This document shows, piece after piece, positions 11,588-22,485 of a stretch of 64,000 bases of DNA (position 1 is the first letter of the stretch; every line of letters starts with the position of its first letter). This DNA is from Gnomoniopsis sp. IMI 355080 (taxonomy: Eukaryota > Ascomycota > Sordariomycetes > Diaporthales > Gnomoniaceae). The stretch covers positions 248,001 through 312,000 of the forward strand of contig JAPEVC010000009.1 of NCBI GenBank assembly GCA_027946555.1, in the 5' to 3' direction. A model generated the notes under the pieces. The model worked only from the letters and a program-made list of their open reading frames with translations, had not been told where the DNA came from and did no database searches. The position numbers were made by a program, and so were the translations under genes.

Positions 11588-12604
11588 CTACAGCGAGCGC
11601 AGTCTGACGTACGGTGCGTCCGGATGCCGGAAAATCCGCTCATGGGCACTAACTGTCCTGAATTCTCCTGGCAATGCCAAGAACTCAAAACTCAGTATCA
11701 GAAGAACGATATTGATCCGTAACTCCATTTCTCCAATTTTACGACCTGTATTCGTCGTGCCATCAGTGATGAGTTCAAGTCCTATCCTCGAAAACGAGTG
11801 CCATATTATAACGGGAAGTTTCAGGACATGAAACGGGCCAAGACTAAGAACAACAAGGACAAGCGCTAGAAAGGGATATGAAATCTGTGGCTGAGGCATG
11901 AAAGAAGACTTACCGAAGCACCCACGATATCCTCCGCCAAAGGCAATAGAAGGAAGCGCCTGAGCGTTGAATTTCGCAGCACCCTGGACGTTGTTCTTGA
12001 CCAGCCATCTTTCAGGGTCAAAGCAGCCCAGATCACGAGCGTGTTGCGTTCCGTCTTTCGTCTTGGCTGCCGCAGCCTGACTGGTATGACTGTGCTTGTC
12101 CTCGTCAATTGGGGGTGTCGCGCGGTCAAGGTGCAGGTTGAGGAAGAGCTATGCGCCCTTTGGAATCGGACAACCCAGAACCTCAGTATTGACGATGGCC
12201 TGACGTAGTTGCGCCTTTGCTGCCCCTCCCAGGCGTATGGCTTCCTCACAAGTAGCACTGAGGTAGGGGACGTCGACATCGAGGATCTGCTGAACAGAAG
12301 GCAACTCGGGGCCAGGAAAAGCGGCTTTAAGGACGTTGCGAAGCTCTGTTTGGACTTCTGCATTGCTTTCCATGAATTTGAAGAACCAGGCAAGAGTATT
12401 TGCTGTAGAATCGTAGCCCTGCAAGCTGTCAGACGTGGCTTCCACATGGAGCGACTAAAGGTGGCAGACGTAGACTTACCACGCAGATCATCACGAATGT
12501 CTCGTCGATCAATGTCTGCTTAGCCACGTGGCTGTAGAGACTCCGTCCAGAGTTTTCGGCCTCCCATATCTGTCTATGAAGCACCAGGTCAAATGGATAC
12601 AAAT
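11588..12604 (-). pseudogene. Cytochrome P450 C-terminal half, broken by an in-frame TAG
   Basis: Remnant of a P450 different from its neighbour. Read on the minus strand it begins at YPFDLVLHRQIWEAENSG, directly behind the stop codon of the complete P450. After a ~62-base intron (donor gtaagt, acceptor gcttgcag) comes the I-helix VGYDSTANTLAWFF, then the K-helix EEAIR, FDPERWL, and the heme loop AFGGGYRGCFGRK, whose last residues are joined by a second intron with intact GT/AG. The frame then runs to the normal-looking C-terminus and a TAG at 11588-11590. Two defects are clear: the whole N-terminal half (membrane anchor to F-helix) is missing, and a TAG at 12149-12151 interrupts the strand after CPIPKGA while the same frame continues with LFLNLHLDRAT. 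Splice sites and key motifs are otherwise preserved, which suggests recent decay. A 45-base intron ending at that TAG is possible but would delete conserved sequence. Confidence 0.8.
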
Positions 12605-14528
12605 TCAGTCCTCAGCTTCCATCCTCTTCCGAATGCGAAAGGGAACTTTGCTCTTGGGCGGCAATGTTCCCGTTGGGTACCATCTCAGGTTCGGTTTGAT
12701 GTCACCCATTTTTGTGCTATCCGACAATTCCACCTCGTACTTCGTGAGAAGCATGGCAAACGTTCCAAGCATCTCCGACTTCGCAAAGTGTCGCCCCGGA
12801 CACTTGCGTTGACCTCCTCCAAACGGCAGCCAACACCCAGCTGCGCCCTCGAGCGAGAAGACGAGATCGTCTGCAGAAGCTCCGGCCGTATCTGGATTGG
12901 GTGGTACGAGAAATCGCTCTGCATCGAAGACTGAGAGTGGTCTACCCGGCCTGTGCCCTAAAGCAGCCCAAGCCTCGTCGCTGAAAGCAGCCGTGCGACT
13001 GAAAATAGCGAGCGTTTCGCCAACAGGAACAACCCATGCTCCAAGCTTAAGATCGGAATGTTTTACCGTCCGGGTGATACCAATTGCGACATAGAAACGG
13101 CAAACCTCCGCGAAGGCGGACTGAAGCCGAGGCTGTTGGCTTAGTGCCTCAACGTCGAAAACACCATTCGGCCGCCGGCACTTGCGAACTTCGCTGAGAA
13201 GTCGGGCTTGTAAATTGCGGTCTTGGACGGCATGCAACAAAAACCAGAATATCGCCCGAAGCACGTTCGAGTTGACCCTGTATTATGAGACAAAAGTGTT
13301 ATTCTACTTGTCTTGTGGATGTCCCTCGGGAGGTAGTTGGATTGGACATACGCGAACATTAGACCTAAGTCGAGTGAAGCTCTGTCGTGGTCGTCTAGAT
13401 TCATCCTCATCATTGCACTCTGTCGGGATCTAATCAGCTTAGACCCGAAGTATTCGTTGAATTCTGGGTCTGTTTCGGCAACTTGATCGAGACTAGCGGC
13501 GGCTTCCTCATGTGCCACAGCATGCCACTTCTTCAGAGCTTCCCGCAACCGGCTGTCAATATCTATGGTTAGTGGGGACCTTGAAGCACAACAGATAAGG
13601 GTGTTGGGCTATGACTGTGACAAAATCACTTACTCTCGCGCCAAATATGCTTCTTGGGCCCACCGACGCGGCCACCCGAACAGAAACTTGAGAAGATTGT
13701 TGTCATATGTCCGGAAGTCGTCCAGTAGATCTGGTGCTAGCTCCAACAAGTGCGGTCCCATTAAGGTTGTTGTGGCCGAGCGGCCTACTGTTGACTGCAC
13801 AAAGGAATACAGATCTGGGTACTCAACCCAGCTGTTTGGGGAACTCTCCTCTCTGAGTCGTGTTTCTAGGGCCTGTTTGAGTTGGCTGTTAAGGGTGGTT
13901 ATGAATTTCTCATTCAGAGCCTGGAGGTGGCTTCCGGACAAGAATTCTTGCGCCGTATGAGCTACCCAGTAATGCACACGGAACTCTGAGGGTACATTAG
14001 TCCCTTTGCGCGGTTGGGTTGCGATGCCAGAATCATCTGCGTCCCAGTATTGCGCAGCTTTGGCTGAGGCACCCAACACTCTGCGAAGTGCCATACCTGT
14101 TGCTGGCTTCGCACCGGCTTGCTTGGCCGCCCTAAACACGGCAATGATATGTTCCGGGTTAGCAACTAGAGTGAAGTATCTGGAGCCGGCCCTGATACGC
14201 AGCGGCCGGCGCCATCCATACTTCGCGCTGAGTAAGGGTGTAAGCTGAATTCGAATAAACTCCCAGGTCCAAGGGCGCTGCAAAACAACTCAGCTTACAA
14301 GACAGTTGATACATATGGTTCGGGATCCATTAATGCCGAGATGATATCGCCTATCCACGGCGTCCAGTACGGGACGACTGGAGGAGGCTTGTCATCGCTC
14401 CTCTTGTGTTCGTGCTGCGGGCTGGAGATCGCCTGACGGAACCGATGAGTGGTGAAAAGCCACGTTACGAAGGGAGCAGTGAGCAAAATGCATGCCAAAT
14501 ATGAGAACAGCCCAAAGTTCGAAGACAT
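12605..14528 (-). CDS. Cytochrome P450 monooxygenase (565 aa)
   Basis: Membrane-anchored P450. Four exons: 14299-14528, 13634-14227, 13352-13552, 12605-13277. Introns are 71, 81 and 74 bases; each junction restores a typical P450 stretch (PYVSTVFAKYGW, AYLARDRLREALKKW, LMFAVNSNVLRAIFWFLL). Residues ~4-25 form the N-terminal anchor, followed by a Pro-rich hinge (KPPPVVPYWTPWIG). The K-helix ExxR is E399-R402 (EVCRFYVA). The heme-binding loop PFGGGQRKCPGRHF is intact with Cys501. The I-helix region is AVNSNVLRAIFW, without the usual AGxDT: Asn replaces the acid-Thr pair, as in CYP7/CYP8-like and related fungal sterol/oxylipin-type P450s. I infer a hydroxylase or isomerase acting on a lipid-like substrate; the true substrate is unknown. 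The next 1 kb downstream is a second, broken P450. Confidence 0.92.
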
Positions 14529-15862
14529 GACGACTTTTGGAAAGTTTCGTGATGTTAATGGCTCCGATGTTGTCGCCGGTGGGTTGTTGTTGGTTTTGCG
14601 TCAACCGGGAGGTTTCTGGCCCGAATTGAAGTGGAGCCTTGTCCAAATTGCTGACGGAACTGAAGACACAAAACTCAGCGGATGCGACTATCAGATCGCG
14701 TCAAACATGGGCAATGAAATCAAGGCAGGTATCGATATAAGACAGTCAGGTACAAGGGACCTAACAGTGATTATTGTTGTGATGAGAGGCTGGGAGCGGA
14801 CTTCTCTGTGTCGGCGGCCGTTATGAAAGATGAGGTCGGTGGGAAACTCTCATCAGGGTTGCGTTATGCGCGGTGGCTCGCATCGGCCTTCATGATCAAG
14901 TTAAGGGTGCATGGTGCATTCGACACAGTACGACCTTACCGACACCGTATGAACATGTTTCTGCGATAATCCACACTTACTGTGGCACAGAATACTACCT
15001 ACCTAGGTAGGTAATCTGTACTGTTGGTTGGGTGGCTGGCCGGCGGGCTGGGTAAGCGCTGCTAGGGAGCCTTAGAATGACCGATTGTTGCAGTCAATAG
15101 CCAAGAAGGACTGCACCGGTTGCACAAGGCGCTAGCGGGTTACTATCTATTGAGAAAAATGATGCCGGATCCCTTGACGGCCTCGCCGTTTTGGAGGAGT
15201 TGGTGTTTGGAAGTTCTCGGTGCACGGGTTGGCACTACCTAGGTACTATGATAGCCTTTGGAGCCGGCTGAGGCTCGGCGCCGGATGCTGAAACGCCACT
15301 GTTCGGGTAAAGTCTATTTCGAGATTGTTTATTTTGATGGCCTCCACTTCAACGGCTCCTGCGTCTAGCTCGACTCTACTTAAGTAGTCTGGACCGTAGG
15401 TAGTGCCGTTGACAGTTAGGAGACACCGTGCCTAGTTCCAATGCTGAATGGCACGGATACCAGGGGCACGTCTCTATCACTATTCAGCCTTCCCGATTGC
15501 GGCTTAACCTGAATTCTTCAGACACACGGTTATTGGGACACAGCGTACCTACTAACGGAACGCTGCATCGAGCGGGATGAGGGCCAAGCCGCTCCAGGTC
15601 GTGCACAAACAAACTAGATGAATTGGAATCGTAAATTCACACTCCTCTTGACTCTGGGCTGACTGGATTCTAAATAGTGGTTCAACACATCTGAGGGAGC
15701 TTGACAAGTATAAAGGATTGGGTCTGCTGCAGAGATGCCAGGTGCAAGTTCAAACGTACTCAGCTCCCATCTTTCAGTCACTCCCTCATTCGTTCTACAA
15801 ACAAACCCACTATTGTCATTCTTTTGAAAGTTTAAAAGACGTGAAACCAGAAATAACTCAAG
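14529..15862. other. Divergent intergenic region
   Basis: Promoters of the P450 (-) and the secreted Ser/Asp-rich protein (+). A TATAAAG box at 15709-15715 lies ~150 bases before the plus-strand ATG. It contains two CCTAGG-centred palindromes (14995-15014 and near 15236-15247). No gene recognised. Confidence 0.5.
14995..15014. repeat. CCTAGG-centred palindrome
   Basis: A near-perfect palindrome of TACC/GGTA units around CCTAGG. Similar copies recur through intergenic DNA of this window and never inside the coding exons I modelled. Confidence 0.5.
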
Positions 15863-16463
15863 ATGCAAGGCCCGAATTATGCTCAGTTGATCGCCTTTGG
15901 GCTTGCGGCTTCCACCGCAGTCAACGGTCTTCAGGTGTCCTCAAACATCGACATCGTCCGCCGAGTTGCCGTAAGTACCTAGACAGTTGGACTTAAAACC
16001 CCGATAATCTATACCAAAACACCTGTTAACGAAAATATTCTTAGGGTTTTGGATTGGTTTATGCAGCCCCGGCGTCTGCCGCGCCCCTGTTTCCCTTCGA
16101 TTGGATCGTGAGTCCGCCGCACCCTGTCACATACGAAGTCGTAAGGACTAACACCTTAGGAAACAGAATCAAATTGTGAAGACGGGAGAGTCTATTGCCT
16201 GGGGCTCTACGACCGCCTCCACGACTGCTTCAACCGAGGACAGTGGCGCTTCTGATGGCGCTTCTGACGATTCCTCTGATGATTCCTCTGACGAGTCTTC
16301 TGAGAATTCTTCTGACAATTCCTCTGACGAGTCTTCTGAAAGTTCTTCTGATGATTCCTCTGACGATTCTTCTGAGAATTCTTCTGATGATTCCTCTGAC
16401 GATGCTGCGGATGATGCTTCCGACGACACCGATGATGCCAGCGACGATGCGCAGGATGAATAG
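15863..16463 (+). CDS. Small secreted Ser/Asp-rich repeat protein (155 aa)
   Basis: Not a known family. Three exons: 15863-15970, 16045-16107, 16167-16463. The 74-base first intron (gtaagt...ttcttag) and 59-base second intron (gtgagt...aaacag) both keep phase 0. Residues 1-22 (AQLIAFGLAASTAVNG) look like a cleavable signal peptide. The mature N-terminal part is short (GFGLVYAAPASAAPLFPFDW), followed by a Thr/Ser stretch (GSTTASTTAST) that could be O-glycosylated, then a long acidic tail built from eleven SS[DE][DENS] units and ending DDASDDAQDE. There are no cysteines, so it is not a classical disulfide-rich effector. The tail has many S-x-x-D/E sites and could bind divalent cations. It may be a cell-wall or extracellular-matrix protein or an effector; this is inference. 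Confidence 0.72.
16272..16403 (+). repeat. 12-bp tandem repeat encoding SS[DE][DENS], 11 units
   Basis: Eleven consecutive 12-base units of the form TCY-TCT-GAN-NNN, in frame with the secreted protein. Variation is mostly in third positions and in the fourth codon (GAT, GAG, AAT, AGT). The repeat also leaves antisense frames open. Confidence 0.85.
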
Positions 16464-16839
16464 GATGGCGAGGAGTATGATGACTGACACTGTATCTATC
16501 AAGAATGGTCATGGATTTTGACGGATGGCGAATCAATGAACCCGCACGCACAATATAATGTCTGATATGGAATGGGACGTGGCACTATACGCTGCTCTTA
16601 TTCCGGTCCCCATTGAATATGTTGATCGCAACTGGTTATTCCACTTAAACTTCTTGCACTGGTTACCAGTAATGATCGGTATTTCTGGTGTACTGCGTGT
16701 CCATCACTTTTTATACGTGAATCGGCTCTTCCGTCGAAAGAGGTGAGTATGTATCATCAAGCCGTGATAAGATCTTAACGCATCTAAGTTTGTCACGAAC
16801 TTTCTGTACTTGCATACTAAAGAGTCAATCTACCGATGT
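16464..16839. other. Convergent intergenic spacer
   Basis: 3' flanks of the secreted protein and of the ammonium transporter. A 62-codon plus-strand frame from ATG 16558 is short and featureless; I do not call it. Confidence 0.4.
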
Positions 16840-18339
16840 CTACTTCGTTTTTAATCCTTGCCCAGAAGACTCTTTATTCTCATCCGCGACCCCTTTTGCA
16901 GAAGAGACACCGCTAACCGGTCCCACCTGACCAAGGATAGTGGTGGTTTGAAATTTGTCAACCTCATTGAAGTAACTCCAGTCTCCGATCTGCTCGTCAA
17001 AGAACTGATCCATATCCATGCCGAGCTCTTCAGCCTCGTCTGAGACGCGGAGATGGAGGCCTGGGATGTACTTCATTATCATCAGCAAGGCGAAAGAAAC
17101 GACAAAAGAGTAGGCTGAGATGGCACAGATCTCCGCAAACTGCTTCCCGACCTGGATTCCGTTGCCATCTATGCCTCCAGAGGCTACCGTGACGCCATCG
17201 AGTGCAGAAACTAAGAGCTATGTCAGCACGTGTGAAAGTTTCTTAGGTTGCGAGCGCGATTGAAAATTAGACTCACCCGATGCTGTAGCGAAAATTCCAG
17301 TAAAAAAAGAACCACAAATTCCACCAATGCCATGAAGTTTAAAGACCTCCAAACCATCATCCGTATGTAGCCAATCATTGACGTTCTCCATCAGCGCGCA
17401 GACAACTGCTGTAAGGAAACCAATTACGGCGGCCAGCCAAACACTCACGTACCCTGCCGCCGGCGTGATCCCGACGAGACCAGCGATGGCGCCCTCGCAC
17501 GCTCCCACCACGCTGAAGCGGCCCTTATGTCTGATATAGTCAACCATCACCCAGCCTATGGCACCCGTTGACGCTGCGGTGTTGGTATTGAAAGCGGCAT
17601 ACATGGCACGGACGCTGGCGTTGAGCGCCGAGCCTCCGTTGAATCCAAACCACCCAAACCAGATGAGTACCGTGCCGAGGAAGACAAGAGTCGTGTTGTG
17701 CGCCTTTCCGTGTAACTTGTCCTCGGGGTTTTTCCTTCTCTTACCAAGGACGACAGCGTAGGCTAATGCAGCCCATCCACTCGCAATGTGAACGGGCCCG
17801 CCGCCGGCAAAATCCAAAGATGGCAGATTGTATAGCCAGCCACTTGGGTTCCAGGTCCAACAAGCAATAGGGCAGTAGACGATAGTGGCCCACCAGAACC
17901 CAAACACTAAAGATGGGATGATTCTTCCACGTTCGAAAGCACCACCCACCACAATTTGCACCGTACACGCGCAAAATAACAGTTGGTACAGGCAAAATAC
18001 GATATCAGGAATAGTCGGGTTCCCAATGCTCGGGGCTGCTACCACATGACGCATCCCAAAATTACTCAGGTCGCCGATGAAGGGCCCTGCGGTTCGGCTG
18101 TACGCCAGTGAATAGCCCCAGAACATCCATTGGAACGTAGTGACTGCGCCGACCATAAGAGATTGGAACAAAAGGGTCAGAGCCGACTTCCTCCTTGCCA
18201 TGCCTCCATAGAGAAGTCCTATTCCAGGAATGATGAGCCATACGATGAAGCCGCAGAAAATTAGGTAAGTATAGTTGTATTCGAACCCCACGTACTGGGC
18301 GTTCACGTCTGTGGTTAGGGGGTCACCGCCATCGGGCAT
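16840..18339 (-). CDS. Ammonium transporter, Amt/Mep/Rh family (477 aa)
   Basis: Plasma-membrane ammonium permease. Exon 1 is 17277-18339 and exon 2 is 16840-17210; the 66-base intron (gtgagt...cttag) joins TGIFATAS to VSALDGVTVASGGIDGNG. Eleven TM helices are expected, starting YTYLIFCGFIVWLIIPGIG. The twin pore histidines are His184 in DFAGGGPVHIASG and His335 in VFKLHGIGG. The Phe/Trp-rich pore segments (FGFWWATIVYCPIACWTW, IWFGWFGFNGGSALNA) are intact. The soluble C-terminal tail contains the usual HLRVSDEAEELGMDMDQF, which in this family couples the subunits of the trimer. Length is normal for fungal Mep/Amt proteins. Upstream GATAA sites fit nitrogen-catabolite control. Confidence 0.96.
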
Positions 18340-21300
18340 GGAGGCGTTATAAATTGGCTGTTGTTATCAAAGTCAATAGGTGTTGTATCTATATCGTCTT
18401 GATTGTGAGAAACGCCCTTACTGTTTCACTCATCGTGTAGTGCTGCCTGTCCGGCAAAATCAGGTGCAGTGGGCTTGTCAGCAAATTTGGTTGAGACCTT
18501 CAATATTTCTTGAAAGCGGTAAAAGAAAAAGGGATGAGGAAATGACCAGCCTTGAGCCTACTATGGTACTTAGTTTTCGCCTTGATAAAGCCAAGGGTCT
18601 TGAGGAGCAGCGACAATCTTATTCAAGTCTGAGTACTTGATATCAAGCTTCAGACCCCGGTCATTATTGCAGGGCGTGATCCTCTCCGGCTTCGTATCTC
18701 TTATCATCAAGCTACCTAAGGAGGCACCAAGAGAAATCTTGGTGGACCGCGGCAAGCCAAAGTTATGCCGCACCGTGACCAGTCTCCAGCGTGAGCTCGT
18801 TATCTCTTGGCACTAATGTATCAGTGCATTTCAGCGGGAGGAATGCGACAATGCCAACCCCCCCCCCCAACCTGGATGATGCAAGAATGTTCAGACTCCA
18901 TGGGCAGACTTTCGAGGAAGACGTGGTGAAGATTAGGCGCATTTTACCAAAGCGACTTTAAGCAGTCCGGTCTGTTTATTTGGGACTAATGCAGGGTCCC
19001 GAGATGCAAGGGGAATTGTGACGGTGGTATGCATGTTGAGCATAAACTAGCTTACCGCTGCGCTGGGAACATAGTGGCCCTAGTCTGAAACCTGAAGATT
19101 CCTAGACATGTGGGAGCTACGACAGTTGCATGCGATCACGAACTTAGTTCCGAGTCTGAAATTCGAATGATTCTTTGATCATCAGGGGCTTAAATGAAGT
19201 CGCTGGGCCACTTCTGGCAACATGCGTTGAGCCTAGAACTGCGGGACGACAGTATATAATGATTCGAATATTAATCATCAGTCCCAGCCTGGTGGCCTTG
19301 ACTAAACTAGTAAAAGAGGCAAAGATGGTCCTTGAAGGCGAATGTGGCCGAACAACGGAAACCCCGGGCGCTAAATACCCAAGTACCTAGGTAATGTTGA
19401 TCTCATGAGGCGCCCGCCGCCCAGACAAACAGCACCACGTAGTATTTTTCAACCAATTCCGCTTGTTGGGCGATTCCCTGCATCGCCTAGTTACTCGAAT
19501 AAGTCTAGCCTCTATACCCAAGACAATGGGCCCATCCGAGGATCGACTTGAATTATACCCGGATTGGCGATGGGGTTTCTCGGTAGGCGATGAGTAGATG
19601 AAGGGTCAACGGCTACATCCTGAGGCTTTTGCCATACTGCTTTCCTGATCCACTAGATCAAGACCTAGCAATATTCTGGGCGGCCGATCGCACTGCGATT
19701 TAAATATCAGTGCTGTCAAATTTGTTCAAGGGACATAGAATTATACACACTGGTCCGGAAGCAATGATCGAGAAGATGGAGACCACGGCTCAGTTTCGAT
19801 TGGAAGGCTAGGAGAATGGTTGAGTGCAGGTTCCTAATTTCGTAAGGATTTATTTAGAGATTCATGAGGAATGGTCAGGTTGACGATGTTGACGATCCAT
19901 TCAACTTACCGGTGCTTTGCTACGTTGGCATTTCAGATACTGAACAAGGCGAGGGTGCGGTCTAATGGTGGTATCAGCACAGACACTACGGTACTCGTAC
20001 GTCATGTTAGAACGTGTGTAATTGCTCAAGCGAGCCATTGAACGGATCGTATATGCTGTGTCAGGTCGAACATAGACGAGAAGTGAAACTGGTTCAAAAA
20101 CGCCGCCTCGTAGCAAGGATTTCGATTTGCTGTTCTTCCATAAGGCATCAGAATAGTTCGACTGTCACCTCATATCCTTCTTCGCAATCAGCATATCCCA
20201 TGTTATGTATAACTTTGGAGGCTTTCTATAGTCGATATTGAGCTTCAGAGGGTGGAAATCGGAATCTAGCGTTCCGCCATTCCTAGAGGTTATATACTCA
20301 GTCGACTTGTCGTGTGCCGAAACGTTCTAAACTCCCCGAGCCATGATATGACGCGCCCTGCTTGCGTGTGAATGATATACATCCTGGTGACTTGCTCATT
20401 GAGTTCGCTGTAATGTGTCTGATAAACACACATCGAGCATCCGTTTTGGGTCAATTGATGGCGACGTCCGATTAATAGTGATAAGAAACCTCCACGTATT
20501 CTCGCCGACTCTTCGGAACTGACCACTGATACGAATATTGCGTGGTTGAGCTAGATCACCCCATCCGTAGTATTGACAAGGCATAATAGGCGGGACGGTT
20601 CTCAGCGCTAGTGTCAGGGTATATAAGGAGATGTCTTGAGAGGCTTACTATACTTTCGTTGTCTGGAAAGTTTCATGGCTGGCGGTGCCTCGTGCTGAAA
20701 CTTTGTAGGTCATGGTCAACAACTCAAGAGACATTTGGATCTTGAATCGCGATGACTGTGTAACTACCTAGGTACTTGGAAAAGACTGGCCTACGTGATG
20801 AGCTTAGCTGAAAAAAAGAGTATCCATCCAGATTTCAAGTGCGAGCTACACGATCGCTTCAACAGCCAAAGTTCCGTGTTTTCTATTCGGGGAAATGAAT
20901 GAACATTAGTCAATGTGGAGCGTTGAGCTCTGGGAGGCGACCTTGGGCTGCTTTAGCTTTTCGGAACATTCGTCTCGAGACCAAAAGCTAGTTAAGTTGG
21001 TTTTGGTCACAAAAGCCTCAAGAGGAGATTGTAAAGGCTCAGTGAGGAACTGTGTCAAGCTTAATCGTATGTCTTTCGAGACGTCGAAGGGCGAATGCCG
21101 CGAAACGCACCAGCAACCAAGGGCATGTCGTTGAGACTCGGAAGCTGGTTCGCAGGGAAACCCCCTGTATCCCCACATTATCCCTGTCGACCATGTGAGA
21201 TGAGACGGCTAGACTGATGGAGGCACGCATCGTAACGTCATCGACAAGACTGAGGAAGCCAACGGCAATAATGAGGCACAGAATGCCCGGTCACTCTTTG

Positions 21301-21393
21301 TCGATGACAGAATCATCTAGTGAATGGTGCACCACAAAGCGATAGATTCGGTGCCTCAGACCCTCAGACAAGCTTCCCCTACAAGCAAGAGCA
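18340..21393. other. 3-kb intergenic region
   Basis: Upstream region of the ammonium transporter on its left and of the metallo-beta-lactamase-like gene on its right. It contains an 11-base poly-C run at 18858-18868 and CCTAGG palindromes near 19384-19393 and 20764-20776. Frames are short (at most 106 codons) and none is convincing. I see no tRNA or transposon. Confidence 0.45.
18584..18804. promoter_or_regulatory. GATAA sites upstream of the ammonium transporter
   Basis: Three GATAA cores: 18584-18588 (+), 18701-18705 (TTATC, i.e. minus) and 18800-18804 (minus), at about 245-465 bases upstream of the start codon. AreA/NIT2-type GATA factors bind pairs of such sites in nitrogen-regulated fungal promoters. 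Motif evidence only. Confidence 0.4.
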
Positions 21394-22485
21394 ATGGTCG
21401 TCGGAGCAAAGTCTGACGGCAAGCCCGTATTTAGCTTAAAGGACCGGGCCGCCTGGCAAACCGCCTTGCGATATCCACGCCCCGTCCTTGCACATCTCAA
21501 CGCCGACACGACTTGGTTGCTACAACTTCCCATACCCGTATCCGTGACCGCCTCGCCAAAGTCCAAAGCCAAGTCCAAGTCCCCTCGGCGAACGCGATAT
21601 AATGTTCTCATCGACCCGTGGCTTCAAGGGCCTCAGAGTGACGTCGCGGCGTGGTTTTCGACGCAATGGCATGTCGTAGAATCGACTGTGCGAACAATAA
21701 AGGAACTGGATGAGGTTCTGGCCGAAATGGAAGATGGAGTGAGCGAGGAGGGGTACTCGTACATTGATTGCGTCGCGATATCACACGAGTTCACGGACCA
21801 CTGTCACGAGACGACATTGCGAGAGTTGCCAAAGACCGTTCCTGTTGTTGCTACGGAAAAAGCCGCTGACTTGATTCGCTCTTGGAACCACTTCGACTTG
21901 GTCATCAATACACCGGGCTTCTCCGCCGAAACTCCAAGCTGGCAAGACGCCTTGATAGACAAGACCGGAACCATACCGCCGTGGTTGGGCATTGGGAGGG
22001 TGATTACAGAAGGCAATGCGCTGTATTATCATTCGGCCGTGATGATGGCATTCGATATTGGATATAATCCCAACCAGCGATCGACACGCTCGAAGACATC
22101 CACAGGCTCAAGCCAGCCCGAAGCCATCATTTATTCGCCGCATGGGATCAAGGGGCCGGATCTGGAGTGTGTGAAGGCTGCTGGGATAAACACACTTGCC
22201 CTGCTTCATGGGCTCGACGACGTGAGGATTTGGATGATGGCGCAGCTGAATCTTGGAGCTTTGAATGGCATTCAAGCTGTGAGGGCGAGTGGTGCTAAGT
22301 ATTGGATATCCACTCATGACGAGGCGAAAAAGGGCGGAGGACTCATCTCGTGGCTCCTGCAACGGACAAGGTACTCCATGAAGGATGCAATTGAAGCGGA
22401 GGAGGCCAAGGCTGGCAAGGATGAAGACGATACAGGATACGATTTCGTTGAGCTGGGCTCTGGGGATGGGTTATTTCTCCTCTGA
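21394..22485 (+). CDS. Metallo-beta-lactamase-fold protein (363 aa)
   Basis: Single-exon gene with a true ATG at 21394 and no need for introns. The protein looks like a cytosolic metallo-hydrolase-fold protein of the UlaG/NAPE-PLD-like group: a beta-strand N-terminus with TRYNVLIDPWLQGP (the D-P-W element found in these lipid- or lactone-hydrolase relatives), then the metal motif region CVAISHEFTDHCHETTL (H131, D135, H136, H138), a strand PVVATEKAA, and later GNALYYHSAVMMAF, IIYSPHGIKG and KYWISTHDEAKKGGG with further His residues (for example H315 region). The usual HxHxDH is altered to HxFxDH with an extra His two residues later. A low-complexity Lys/Ser insertion (SPKSKAKSKSPRR) sits in an early loop. 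The enzyme's substrate is unknown. Confidence 0.8.
   Translation: MVVGAKSDGKPVFSLKDRAAWQTALRYPRPVLAHLNADTTWLLQLPIPVSVTASPKSKAKSKSPRRTRYNVLIDPWLQGPQSDVAAWFSTQWHVVESTVRTIKELDEVLAEMEDGVSEEGYSYIDCVAISHEFTDHCHETTLRELPKTVPVVATEKAADLIRSWNHFDLVINTPGFSAETPSWQDALIDKTGTIPPWLGIGRVITEGNALYYHSAVMMAFDIGYNPNQRSTRSKTSTGSSQPEAIIYSPHGIKGPDLECVKAAGINTLALLHGLDDVRIWMMAQLNLGALNGIQAVRASGAKYWISTHDEAKKGGGLISWLLQRTRYSMKDAIEAEEAKAGKDEDDTGYDFVELGSGDGLFLL

Noticed and set aside
11376..11831. 151-codon plus-strand frame
   Set aside because: It is antisense to the 3' end of the P450 remnant, whose family motifs and splice sites fix the minus strand as the coding one.
12149..12193. 45-base intron ending in the P450-remnant TAG
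   Set aside because: It would keep frame but delete the conserved strand NTEVLGCPIPKGA found in P450s of this type, so a nonsense change is more likely.
16169..16551. Three long antisense frames across the Ser/Asp repeat
   Set aside because: The 12-bp repeat leaves all frames open; only the plus-strand frame joins to a signal peptide through good introns.
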